Assembly: GCA_905214795.1 (NCBI GenBank)
Contig: CAJMNM010000031.1
Coordinates: forward strand, 1 to 40,050
Direction of reading: 5' to 3'
DNA: 40,050 nucleotides
From: an uncultured bacterium
Lineage (GTDB): Bacteria; Bacteroidota; Bacteroidia; Bacteroidales; Bacteroidaceae
Program-made: the position numbers and the translations under genes
Notes under the pieces: model-generated
Seen by the model: the letters and a program-made list of their open reading frames with translations, nothing else
Told to the model about the DNA's origin: nothing
Databases searched by the model: none
Shown: positions 23,648-32,289 of the stretch, in pieces
Position numbering within the stretch: position 1 is the first letter of the stretch
Layout of the letters: every line of letters starts with the position of its first letter

Positions 23648-26191
23648 ATGATGACAAACCAATTCTCTCCCAAAATAACCGAAGTATTAAATTACAGCAA
23701 GGAAGAGGCAATCAGGCTGCATAATGACACCATTCGCCCCGAACATCTTTTGCTGGGTTTGCTGCGTGACGGCGATTGCAAAGCCATTCAGCTGCTTCGT
23801 CTGCTCACAGTGGACCTCACCTCCATTCGCGAACAGCTGGAAGAGTCTGTACATGAATTTATTGTCGCGACAGAAATTCATCAGGATGATATTCTGTTAA
23901 GCGAAAAGACCTCAAAAATCATGCGCTTGTGTTTACTCGAAGCACGGCTCATGAAAGCCGGAGTGGCAGATACTGAACATATTTTATTGGCAATTATGAA
24001 AGAAAAAGACAATAACGCCTGCCGTATATTAGAAACTCAGCACATTCATTATGCTGATGTCATGAATCTCCTGACACAAAAGACAGAAAAGACAGATATA
24101 AAATCAGGATTCGGATTTGCCGACGATGATGATGACGATAATGATTATCCGTCATCAAACAATGCACCACGTCAACAACCGGAGAACCAAGCCACGGCAT
24201 CCGCGGCATCAAATAACCGCAAGTCTGCTCACAACACGCCCGTGCTGGACAATTTCGGTACAGATCTGACGCGTGCTGCAGCAGATGGTATTCTCGACCC
24301 GGTAGTGGGACGCGAAAAAGAAATCGAACGTGTATCACAGATATTAAGCCGACGTAAAAAGAACAATCCGATTTTAATCGGCGAGCCAGGTGTGGGTAAA
24401 TCTGCTATCGTCGAAGGACTGGCCTTACGAATTGTTCAGAAAAAAGTCTCACGCACTCTTTTTGACAAACGTATCATAGCGCTTGACATGGCAGCTGTTG
24501 TAGCCGGAACAAAATACCGCGGTCAGTTTGAAGAACGTATCCGCAGTATTCTGACTGAATTACAGAAAAACCCAGATGTCATATTGTTTATTGACGAAAT
24601 CCATACCATCATCGGCGCAGGTTCGGCACCCGGAAGTATGGACGCGGCCAATATGCTCAAACCGGCATTAGCACGTGGCGAAATCCAATGTATCGGTGCG
24701 ACCACGACAGACGAATTCCGTAAAACCATTGAAAAAGACGGCGCATTGGAACGTCGTTTCCAGAAAGTAATGGTTGAACCGACATCGGTTGACGAAACCA
24801 TACAAATACTGGAAAACATCAAAGAGCGCTATGAGGACCATCACCACGTGCATTATACTCCTGAGGCTATTCAAGCCTGCGTAAGACTGACAGAAAGATA
24901 TGTGTCTGACCGCTACTTCCCGGACAAAGCAATTGACGCCATGGATGAGGCGGGATCGCGCGTACATATCGCACAAGCGCCCAATTCAAAGGAAATGGAA
25001 AACATAGAACAGCAGATTGACAAGTTGCACACTTTGAAAAATGAAGCTGTACAAAACCAAAACTTTGAACTGGCAGCCGACTACCGTGACCAGGAAGCAA
25101 ATCTTCAGGAAGAACTAAATCGTTTGCGTACGCAGTGGGAAGAGGAACTGAACAAACAACGTATTACTGTAGACGAAGACCAGATTGCAGAAGTAGTTTC
25201 CATGATGACAGGCATACCGGTACAACGGATCGGACAAACGGAAGGTCAGAAACTGAAAGACATGGACAAGAACCTGAAAAAGGAGGTTATCGGACAAGAC
25301 GAAGCCATCAGCAAACTTGTACGCTCCATTCAGCGTGGACGTGTCGGTCTGAAAGACCCCAACAAGCCTATCGGCACATTTCTGTTTCTTGGCCCGACCG
25401 GCGTAGGAAAGACTTATCTGGCAAAGAAACTGGCTGAATATATGTTCGGAAGCGAAGACGCGCTTATCCGCATTGACATGAGTGAATATATGGAAAAGCA
25501 TACGGTAAGCCGCATGGTTGGCGCACCTCCGGGTTACATCGGACACGACGAAGGAGGCCAGCTTACAGAAAAAGTACGACGCAAGCCCTACTCCATTCTG
25601 TTGCTTGACGAATTGGAAAAGGCACATGCCGATGTATTCAACATCCTGCTTCAGGTTATGGATGAAGGCCGACTGACTGACAGCAACGGTACAACAGTCG
25701 ATTTTAAGAATACAATCATTATTATGACCTCAAACTGCGGTACACGCCAGCTCAAGGAATTTGGCCAAGGAGTTGGTTTTACAGCGGTCAAACCGGCCAA
25801 CGACAAGAGTTACAGCCGCGCCGTCATAGATAAGGCTTTGCGCAAACAATTCGCACCGGAGTTTCTGAATCGTTTGGACGATATTATTCATTTTGACCAG
25901 TTGGATGAACAGTCACTGCGTAAAATCGTGGAACTGGAACTGACACCGGTTACAAAACGTATGGAAACCATGGGTTACCATCTTGAGATTCAAGATGACG
26001 CCAAAGATTTTCTGGCCAGTAAAGGATATGACATCCAGTTTGGCGCACGCCCTCTAAAACGTGCCATACAGACCTATCTGGAGGACGCGTTGTGCGAACT
26101 GCTCATTGACGGCAGCCTGCACGAAAACCAGTCCCTCAGGGTAAGCAAAGACAGCAAGGGCGAAAAACTGATTGTCACCTCTCTGAACTGA
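23648..26191 (+). CDS. clpC: ATP-dependent Clp protease ATP-binding subunit ClpC
   Basis: An 847-residue HSP100 unfoldase that feeds proteins to ClpP. Order of domains: two N-terminal Clp-N repeats (about 1-145); an acidic, low-complexity linker with a run of aspartates (about 155-200); AAA1 with Walker A GEPGVGKS at 245-252 and Walker B VILFIDEIHTI; a short middle region with a UVR-type motif (KNEAVQNQNFELAADYRDQE, about 470-490), which marks ClpC rather than ClpB; AAA2 with Walker A GPTGVGKT and MSEYMEKHTVSRMVGAPPGYIGHDEGG; and the C-terminal D2-small domain. Two adjacent ATGs (23648 and 23651) could both start. It has its own promoter and a terminator before htpG, so the two stress genes are neighbours but separate units. 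G+C content is visibly higher than in flanking spacers, as in strongly expressed genes. Confidence 0.94.
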   Translation: MMTNQFSPKITEVLNYSKEEAIRLHNDTIRPEHLLLGLLRDGDCKAIQLLRLLTVDLTSIREQLEESVHEFIVATEIHQDDILLSEKTSKIMRLCLLEARLMKAGVADTEHILLAIMKEKDNNACRILETQHIHYADVMNLLTQKTEKTDIKSGFGFADDDDDDNDYPSSNNAPRQQPENQATASAASNNRKSAHNTPVLDNFGTDLTRAAADGILDPVVGREKEIERVSQILSRRKKNNPILIGEPGVGKSAIVEGLALRIVQKKVSRTLFDKRIIALDMAAVVAGTKYRGQFEERIRSILTELQKNPDVILFIDEIHTIIGAGSAPGSMDAANMLKPALARGEIQCIGATTTDEFRKTIEKDGALERRFQKVMVEPTSVDETIQILENIKERYEDHHHVHYTPEAIQACVRLTERYVSDRYFPDKAIDAMDEAGSRVHIAQAPNSKEMENIEQQIDKLHTLKNEAVQNQNFELAADYRDQEANLQEELNRLRTQWEEELNKQRITVDEDQIAEVVSMMTGIPVQRIGQTEGQKLKDMDKNLKKEVIGQDEAISKLVRSIQRGRVGLKDPNKPIGTFLFLGPTGVGKTYLAKKLAEYMFGSEDALIRIDMSEYMEKHTVSRMVGAPPGYIGHDEGGQLTEKVRRKPYSILLLDELEKAHADVFNILLQVMDEGRLTDSNGTTVDFKNTIIIMTSNCGTRQLKEFGQGVGFTAVKPANDKSYSRAVIDKALRKQFAPEFLNRLDDIIHFDQLDEQSLRKIVELELTPVTKRMETMGYHLEIQDDAKDFLASKGYDIQFGARPLKRAIQTYLEDALCELLIDGSLHENQSLRVSKDSKGEKLIVTSLN

Positions 26192-26261
26192 CAAAAAGAG
26201 TTTTATTGAGTCAGACTACAAGCCTATAAAACAAGCCGTATTAAGGCCTAAATAAATGTTA

Positions 26262-26296
26262 AAAATGCCAATTCTCAAAAGATTGGCATTTTTTTT
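26262..26296 (+). terminator. clpC terminator
   Basis: AAAATGCCAAT (26262-26272) pairs with ATTGGCATTTT (26282-26292) across a 9-base loop and runs into eight T residues. Confidence 0.85.
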
Positions 26297-26361
26297 GTAT
26301 ACAGATTAATGGTTTCTTAAGCCATAAAGAAAAGATTTAATCATTTAAAAATATAAATACC

Positions 26362-28416
26362 ATGCAGAAAGGTAACATTGGGGTAACTACAGAAAACATA
26401 TTCCCCGTCATTAAAAAATTCTTGTATAGTGACCACGAAATTTTCCTTCGTGAAATTGTATCTAACGCTGTTGACGCAACTCAAAAACTGAAAACCCTTG
26501 CTAATAAAGGTGATTTCAAAGGCGAAACGGGTGAACTGAAAGTTTCTGTCAGCGTTGATAAAGATAATGGAACAATTACCGTCAGCGACAATGGCCTTGG
26601 TATGACAGAAGAAGAGATTGACAAATACATCAATCAAATCGCATTCTCCGGCGCAAACGACTTCCTTGATAAATATAAAGATGACGCTAATGCCATTATC
26701 GGTCACTTCGGACTTGGTTTCTATTCATCATTTATGGTCAGTAAGAAGGTGGAAATCATAACAAAGAGCTATCAAGAAGGCGCAAAAGCTGTAAAATGGA
26801 GCTGTGACGGCAGTCCTTCATATGAAATTTCAGAATGTGAGAAGGCCGACCGCGGTACTGACATTGTGATGTATGTAGACGACGACTGTAAAGAGTTTTT
26901 AGAAAAGAACAAAATTGAAGAATTACTTAAGAAATACTGCCGTTTCTTACCCGTACCTGTCATATTCGGCAAGAAAACCGAATGGAAAGACGGCAAACAA
27001 GTGGACACAGAAGAAGACAATGTAATTAACAATACGACGCCTTTATGGACAAGAAAACCAACCGATTTGAAGGATGAGGATTACAAGAACTTCTATCGTG
27101 AGTTATATCCGATGAGCGATGAGCCTTTGTTCTGGATTCATCTGAACGTAGACTTCCCATTCCACTTAACCGGTATTCTTTATTTCCCGAAAATAAAGAA
27201 CAACATTGAATTACAACGCAACAAAATTCAGCTTTATTGCAATCAGGTATATGTAACAGACAGCGTTGAGGGTATTGTTCCCGACTTCCTGACCTTATTG
27301 CACGGTGTAATAGACTCACCGGACATTCCTTTAAACGTGAGCCGCAGCTACCTGCAGAGCGACAGCAACGTGAAAAAGATTTCCGGCTATATCACCAAAA
27401 AAGTCAGCGACCGTCTGCAAAGCATATTCAAGAACGACCGTAAGGATTTCGAGCAGAAATGGGATGATTTGAAGATATTCATCAACTATGGTATGCTGAC
27501 CGAAAATGACTTCTATGACAAGGCCAAGAATTTTGCTTTATTCAAAGATACAGACGGCAAATACTTCACTTTTGATGAATATCAGACGCTTATCAAAGAT
27601 AATCAAACAGACAAGGACGGCCAACTCATCTACCTGTACGCACAAGACAAAGAAGCTCAATACAGTTATATTGAAGCAGCCAAGAACAAAGGCTACAACG
27701 TATTGTTACTGAACGGACAGCTTGACACGCCAGTTGTTTCCATGCTGGAACAGAAATTTGAAAAAAGCCGTTTTACTCGTGTAGACGCAGACATCATAGA
27801 CCGTCTGATAGTGAAAGCAGATGACAATAAGACAGAATTAGAAGCTGATAGAAGCGCCAAACTGTCAGCCGTATTCCAAAGCCAAATGCCAAAAGACGGC
27901 AAAACAGAGTTCCATGTGGAAACTCAGGCTATGGGAGAAAACAGCATGCCTGTACTGATTACCCAAAGCGAATATATGCGCCGCATGAAAGACATGGCCA
28001 GAATTCAGCCGGGAATGTCTTTCTATAGTGAGATGCCGGATATGTACAGCCTTGTTCTGAATACAGATCACCCGCTTATTAAGGAAGTTCTGTCAGAAAG
28101 CGAAAGCGCTACAGCAGAGGCATTGAAACCTATCGAGTCTGAACTTAAAGGACTGCATGCCCGCCAGTCTATTCTCCGCCAGCAACAAAGTGAAAAGAAA
28201 CCTGAAGAAATCACTCAAGCAGAAAAAGATGACATGACAAAGTGCAATGCAGACATTGATGCTCAGGAAAAACAGAAAAACGAAATTCTTGCCGGATATG
28301 GCAAAGACAACAACAAGGTTCATCAGCTTATAGATCTTGCCTTATTACAGAATGGCATGTTGAAAGGTGAAGCTCTGAATAATTTTGTTAAACGAAGCAT
28401 CGACCTCATTAAGTAA
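26362..28416 (+). CDS. htpG: Molecular chaperone HtpG (HSP90)
   Basis: A 684-residue bacterial HSP90, an ATP-driven dimeric chaperone. The GHKL ATP-binding domain shows FLREIVSNAVDA (about 28-39, with the catalytic Glu31 and Mg-binding Asn35), VSDNGLGM (74-81) and GHFGLGFYS (114-122). The middle domain has LNVSRSYLQSD, with the conserved Arg that contacts ATP phosphate. The C-terminal dimerisation domain includes a charged helical insert (about 600-650: SEKKPEEITQAEKDDMTK...). The ATG at 26362 agrees with the family N-terminus. It lies downstream of clpC but behind a terminator; I do not see a clean consensus promoter in the 65 bases between. Confidence 0.95.
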   Translation: MQKGNIGVTTENIFPVIKKFLYSDHEIFLREIVSNAVDATQKLKTLANKGDFKGETGELKVSVSVDKDNGTITVSDNGLGMTEEEIDKYINQIAFSGANDFLDKYKDDANAIIGHFGLGFYSSFMVSKKVEIITKSYQEGAKAVKWSCDGSPSYEISECEKADRGTDIVMYVDDDCKEFLEKNKIEELLKKYCRFLPVPVIFGKKTEWKDGKQVDTEEDNVINNTTPLWTRKPTDLKDEDYKNFYRELYPMSDEPLFWIHLNVDFPFHLTGILYFPKIKNNIELQRNKIQLYCNQVYVTDSVEGIVPDFLTLLHGVIDSPDIPLNVSRSYLQSDSNVKKISGYITKKVSDRLQSIFKNDRKDFEQKWDDLKIFINYGMLTENDFYDKAKNFALFKDTDGKYFTFDEYQTLIKDNQTDKDGQLIYLYAQDKEAQYSYIEAAKNKGYNVLLLNGQLDTPVVSMLEQKFEKSRFTRVDADIIDRLIVKADDNKTELEADRSAKLSAVFQSQMPKDGKTEFHVETQAMGENSMPVLITQSEYMRRMKDMARIQPGMSFYSEMPDMYSLVLNTDHPLIKEVLSESESATAEALKPIESELKGLHARQSILRQQQSEKKPEEITQAEKDDMTKCNADIDAQEKQKNEILAGYGKDNNKVHQLIDLALLQNGMLKGEALNNFVKRSIDLIK

Positions 28417-28445
28417 TTACAAGAAAAATCCCCTTATTTTATAAT

Positions 28446-28482
28446 AAAGCGATATGCCGGATGTTTTTCCGCATATCGCTTT
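28446..28482 (+). terminator. htpG terminator
   Basis: AAAGCGATATGCCGGA pairs with TCCGCATATCGCTTT (one bulged G) across a short T-rich loop, 30 bases after the htpG stop, and is followed by TCCTTTTAT. Confidence 0.75.
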
Positions 28483-28537
28483 CCTTTTATACAGAACCTA
28501 CCTTTCTTAATCAGACAAGATAAAAAACATTATAAAA

Positions 28538-28569
28538 TTTGGTTGTTTAACCTAAAACGTGTACCTTTG
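28538..28569 (+). promoter_or_regulatory. Promoter of the tRNA-Arg pair
   Basis: TTTG (28538-28541), 20 bases and TACCTTTG (28562-28569), 23 bases ahead of the first tRNA; a full-consensus promoter. Confidence 0.75.
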
Positions 28570-28591
28570 CAACCGAAAACATAATAAAAAA

Positions 28592-28668
28592 GGCTCCTTA
28601 GCTCAACTGAATAGAGCATTTGACTACGGATCAAAAGGTTACAGGTTTGAATCCTGTAGGAGTCACCA
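28592..28668 (+). tRNA. tRNA-Arg (anticodon ACG), CCA encoded
   Basis: A full cloverleaf can be drawn: acceptor GGCTCCT / AGGAGTC, D-arm GCTC...GAGC, anticodon stem TTTGA / TCAAA with loop CTACGGA (anticodon ACG at positions 34-36), T-arm ACAGG-TTTGAAT-CCTGT, discriminator A at 28665 followed by CCA. The A34 is expected to be edited to inosine, decoding CGU/CGC/CGA. Confidence 0.93.
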
Positions 28669-28691
28669 CCCTAGAGTGGTTTTTATATGTT

Positions 28692-28765
28692 GGCCCCTTA
28701 GCTCAACTGAATAGAGTATTTGACTACGGATCAAAAGGTTACAGGTTTGAATCCTGTAGGGGTCA
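28692..28765 (+). tRNA. tRNA-Arg (anticodon ACG), second copy, no encoded CCA
   Basis: Starts exactly 100 bp after the first copy and is identical except for three positions. T4 to C4 and A70's partner change together (GGCCCCT / AGGGGTC), keeping the acceptor pair, and C25 becomes T25, leaving a G-U pair in the D-stem (GCTC/GAGT). The 3' end is discriminator A followed by CTTAC, so CCA must be added enzymatically. It is co-transcribed with the first copy unless the weak hairpin between them (ACCAC/GTGGT, TTTT) acts. Confidence 0.9.
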
Positions 28766-28788
28766 CTTACTTCTTAATAAAATAAGAA

Positions 28789-28818
28789 AACTTGTTCCAT
28801 CCAGGGACGAGTTTTTTT
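28789..28818 (+). terminator. Terminator of the tRNA-Arg unit
   Basis: AACTTGTTCC (28789-28798) pairs with GGGACGAGTT (28804-28813, two G-U pairs), 5-base loop, and a run of seven T. It ends only 22 bases before the ATG of the EamA gene. Confidence 0.75.
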
Positions 28819-28840
28819 ATGCCCAAAATACTAATAATTT

Positions 28841-29716
28841 ATGTACAATCTTCAAGGTATCATTTACGCATTAATCTCCTCTGCTACATTCGGTCTTATT
28901 CCGTTATTCGCCATACCGGCAGTACAATCGGGTATGACAGTAAATTCTGTTGTATTCTTTCGTTTCCTCATTTCGGCAACCGCGATGGGAATCATCATGA
29001 TTATGAAAGGAATTAACTTCAGACTTACACGCAAGGAAATAGGCTGGCTATTACTTTTAAGTGTATTTTATGCTTCTACATCTTTATTGCTCACCTCTTC
29101 ATATTTTTATATTCCTAGCGGTACAGCTACTACTATTCATTTCCTTTATCCTGTAGCTGTCGCACTGATTATGACCATATTCTTTAAGGAAAAAGCATCT
29201 GTGTGGCTATATTGTGCCATCGCATTGGCTGTTATCGGAGTTTATCTGCTTAGTGATTCATCACATTCCGGAGAGATTCGTCCTTACGGGCTGGTTCTTG
29301 TATTCAGCACCGTCATTACGTATGCATTATATCTGGTTTTGTTTAACCGGTCCTGTTTAAATAAAATGGACAGCATAAAAGCCACATTCTGGGTGCTGAC
29401 CATGGGCACAATTATTTTTCTTGCCAACGTGCTTATTACTGAAGAAAAGATAAGTGATGTACCCTCTACAGAAGCCTGGATTAATCTTGCCATGTTAGGC
29501 CTCGTATCTACTCTTATTTCGGACCTGACACTTATTTTAGCACTAAAACGCATAGGAGCAACGACATCAGCCATTTTGGGATGTCTGGAACCTCTGACAG
29601 CCGTATGCTCCGGCCTATTATTCCTTGGAGAACATTGCACATTTATACAGGCTATTGGACTAATCATAATACTTTCATCTGTCACAATAGTCATTACAAC
29701 ACAACAACACAGTTAA
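28841..29716 (+). CDS. EamA/DMT-family transporter
   Basis: A 291-residue inner-membrane protein of the drug/metabolite transporter superfamily, with two EamA repeats (about residues 5-137 and 148-286) and about ten transmembrane helices. The first helix has ALISSATFGLIPLFAIP, and the second repeat ends with the typical TTSAILGCLEPLTAVCSGLLFLGE. Family members export or import small metabolites such as amino acids or nucleosides; the substrate is not readable. The ATG at 28841 is only 22 bases after the tRNA terminator and no consensus promoter fits in between, so either terminator read-through or a promoter overlapping the terminator drives it. Confidence 0.88.
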   Translation: MYNLQGIIYALISSATFGLIPLFAIPAVQSGMTVNSVVFFRFLISATAMGIIMIMKGINFRLTRKEIGWLLLLSVFYASTSLLLTSSYFYIPSGTATTIHFLYPVAVALIMTIFFKEKASVWLYCAIALAVIGVYLLSDSSHSGEIRPYGLVLVFSTVITYALYLVLFNRSCLNKMDSIKATFWVLTMGTIIFLANVLITEEKISDVPSTEAWINLAMLGLVSTLISDLTLILALKRIGATTSAILGCLEPLTAVCSGLLFLGEHCTFIQAIGLIIILSSVTIVITTQQHS

Positions 29717-29746
29717 CCATATTACACAATATCACATACAGACAAC

Positions 29747-29780
29747 AAGAGGAGGAAAGCCACTCAGCTTTCCCCCTCTT
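29747..29780. terminator. Convergent terminator between EamA and GH127 genes
   Basis: AAGAGGAGGAAAGC (29747-29760) pairs with GCTTTCCCCCTCTT (29767-29780) with one mismatch and a 6-base loop, between the stop codons of two convergent genes. Confidence 0.75.
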
Positions 29781-29806
29781 ATTGTTAACCAATCTGGTCT
29801 TTTATA

Positions 29807-32191
29807 TCATCTTACAATCCATTCATAAATTCCGGATGATTCCTTTTCAGGTAAAACGACTTCCAACTTCACGGCTTTTGTTGTCACCGCGTCAAAGCTA
29901 ACTATATTACCTTGTCCTTTTTTAACCGTGTAAGCTGTAGGATTTGAAACTGGTTGCCACTGTCCATTATCATCCATAAAATAAACAGTCCAGCTTCGTG
30001 GAACCCTACATCCTCCCCATGGCGCATCGTCAAACCAATATACTTCGCACGCATTCACCTTTTTAGACTTTGGGAAAGTATAAGCAATCCATTCTGTTGA
30101 ATTATTTTTTGGCCACCAATGATAATAAGGAACACTTCTGTCATTTTCGTCCTTTGGAATAAGTCCGTCTGCTATCGGTGCCAGATTTGCATTATGCGAC
30201 GCTGTTATTTCATAATCAGGCACCATACCGGAAGGACGAGCAGCAGTAACATCAGCAGGCAACCATACAGCCATATGTCCGGCTCCTCTATGCGCCCAGG
30301 CATAATACGGAATTAGCGTTAATGTTTTATCAGACAACTTCAAACGCCCGTCAGCTTCATATGACAAAGCTTGTACTGTTGTCTTTATTTCATCCAAGCC
30401 ATAAAGTTTATCTGGTGCTGTAACAACCGTAAATTGTGGCTGACGATTAAGCAAAACACTCAACACATCAAAATCATTGTCCGGCCATTCCGCACAATAG
30501 ACCAACGGACCGCGTTCTATAGCGACACGCCCTCTATCTGCTTCAACTTTATTATTTGCCTTTACGACACGGGGTTCCATATCGAAATGCAATGTAACTT
30601 TATCCCCTTTTTTCCACTTTCTCTCTATTGTAAAGTAGCCGTTTACCAATTCTGACTCTATGGGTTGTCCGTTTAAGGTTACTTTATACTTCAATCTTTT
30701 TCCATCTGCATAATAATATAAATCAGAAGGCACAACTTCATTCCTTACCCAACCAGGAATACGGAGTTTCAGAGCAAACTTTCCTGCGGTATTCTTATCT
30801 ACCGTTATTACCATATCACCAGACCAAGGATAGCGGGTCTGCTGACTGAGACTGACTGATTTCCGTCCAAGTTTCAATGTTGTCTTATTAGAGAGATATA
30901 AATTCACATAAATATTATTATTCTTTATGGCATAAACATAACCCGGCAAAGACGGAATAAAACGACTTACATTTGAAGGACAACATGCACACCCGAACCA
31001 AGGCTGTCGCTGATGCTGTCCCATTGACTCTAAAGGATTCGGATAAAAGAAACTACCGCCATCTAACGAAACTCCCGCAATCAATCCGTTATAAAGTGTA
31101 CGTTCTAGCACATCAATATATTTTGATTCACCATGCAACAAGAACAAACGATAATTTAAATAGACGTTTCCGATGGAAGCACAAGTTTCACAATAAGCAG
31201 ACATATTGGGCAATTCATAATTTTTACCAAAAGCCTCGCCTTGGCTTGTTGCACCAATACCTCCAGTAATATAATATTTTTTTGATACTATATTTTCCCA
31301 TATCTTATCTATAGCGTGAATATAAGCTGAGTCACCGGTTAGAGCCGCTACATCTGCCATTCCTGAATACATATAAGCAGCACGTACAGCATGCCCTACA
31401 GCCTCATCTTGCTCTATAACCGGTTTATGAGCCTGACTATATTCATCTCTGCGTTGAGTATATCCGCGCTTATCAAGAAAAAATTTAGCCTCATCCAGAT
31501 ATTTCTTATCACCTGTTACAACATATAGCTTTGCTAATGCCATCTCTGCTATCTGATGTCCGGGAACAAGTACCTGCTGCCCTTCTCCATCACCTATTTC
31601 ACGACAAACACAATCAGCATATCGTATAGCTATATCTAGAAAATTACGCTGTCCTGTAGCCTGATAATGAGCTATAGCACCTTCGACCATGTGTCCTAAA
31701 TTATAAAACTCATGACTAAGATCTTCCACTTTCTCCCAGCGCTTAGTACCAGACCAATTATGAGGATGTTTAGGATTCATGGTACGTGCTGTATAAAGAT
31801 ACCCATCAGACTCTTGAGCACCTTTTACAATAAGCAAAACACTGTCAATATAATGTTTTAATTTATCGTCGGGATAGGTTTGAAGTAAATAACTAGCTCC
31901 CTCAATTGTTTTGTATACATCTGTATCATCAAACGGAAAGCCTTCTACCTTATAGTTTTCACTAGGATGAGCAGCCTTAATAAAATTTTCATAGCGCCCA
32001 CTTTCTTCACATTTTCTGAACGCCAACGGAATCGTTACCTCTCTGTTCGCCTTTAAACGCTGAGCCCAAAAACCATCTGTCACCTTAACAGATGTAAATG
32101 GCACAGGATCTATAGGATACTTCCCACTCTGAGCATAAGCCCCTTGAACAAATGCACTACATAAAATTACAGTACGAATGATGTTTTTCAT
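29807..32191 (-). CDS. Exported GH127 beta-L-arabinofuranosidase
   Basis: A 794-residue exo-enzyme that removes beta-L-arabinofuranose from plant glycoproteins or pectic side chains. A signal peptide ends at about residue 20 (AYAQ). The alpha/alpha-barrel of the DUF1680/GH127 family covers about 30-440. Residues known from HypBA1 of Bifidobacterium are conserved: the zinc site Glu335 and Cys337 (YCETCAS), Cys403 and Cys404 (CACCPSN), and Glu319 (QGEAFG) at the place of the proposed acid/base Glu322. Beta-sandwich domains follow, and the last 100 residues (from about 690, YYHWWPKNNSTEWIAYTF) look like a discoidin (F5/8 type C) carbohydrate-binding module. It stands alone without SusC/D genes. 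Its promoter -7 box is at 32226-32219. A GH146 or related DUF1680 specificity cannot be ruled out. Confidence 0.9.
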   Translation of the reverse strand: MKNIIRTVILCSAFVQGAYAQSGKYPIDPVPFTSVKVTDGFWAQRLKANREVTIPLAFRKCEESGRYENFIKAAHPSENYKVEGFPFDDTDVYKTIEGASYLLQTYPDDKLKHYIDSVLLIVKGAQESDGYLYTARTMNPKHPHNWSGTKRWEKVEDLSHEFYNLGHMVEGAIAHYQATGQRNFLDIAIRYADCVCREIGDGEGQQVLVPGHQIAEMALAKLYVVTGDKKYLDEAKFFLDKRGYTQRRDEYSQAHKPVIEQDEAVGHAVRAAYMYSGMADVAALTGDSAYIHAIDKIWENIVSKKYYITGGIGATSQGEAFGKNYELPNMSAYCETCASIGNVYLNYRLFLLHGESKYIDVLERTLYNGLIAGVSLDGGSFFYPNPLESMGQHQRQPWFGCACCPSNVSRFIPSLPGYVYAIKNNNIYVNLYLSNKTTLKLGRKSVSLSQQTRYPWSGDMVITVDKNTAGKFALKLRIPGWVRNEVVPSDLYYYADGKRLKYKVTLNGQPIESELVNGYFTIERKWKKGDKVTLHFDMEPRVVKANNKVEADRGRVAIERGPLVYCAEWPDNDFDVLSVLLNRQPQFTVVTAPDKLYGLDEIKTTVQALSYEADGRLKLSDKTLTLIPYYAWAHRGAGHMAVWLPADVTAARPSGMVPDYEITASHNANLAPIADGLIPKDENDRSVPYYHWWPKNNSTEWIAYTFPKSKKVNACEVYWFDDAPWGGCRVPRSWTVYFMDDNGQWQPVSNPTAYTVKKGQGNIVSFDAVTTKAVKLEVVLPEKESSGIYEWIVR

Positions 32192-32218
32192 GTATAAAAT
32201 ACTTTTTTATTCACCGGA

Positions 32219-32226
32219 CAAAGATA
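32219..32226 (-). promoter_or_regulatory. GH127 gene promoter -7 box
   Basis: TATCTTTG on the minus strand, 28 bases ahead of the ATG; no clear -33 box. Confidence 0.55.
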
Positions 32227-32289
32227 CTGGAATATTTTTACATTATCATGTCTGGCGAATAAAAAAGCGAATTTAAATCCGAAAGATCG

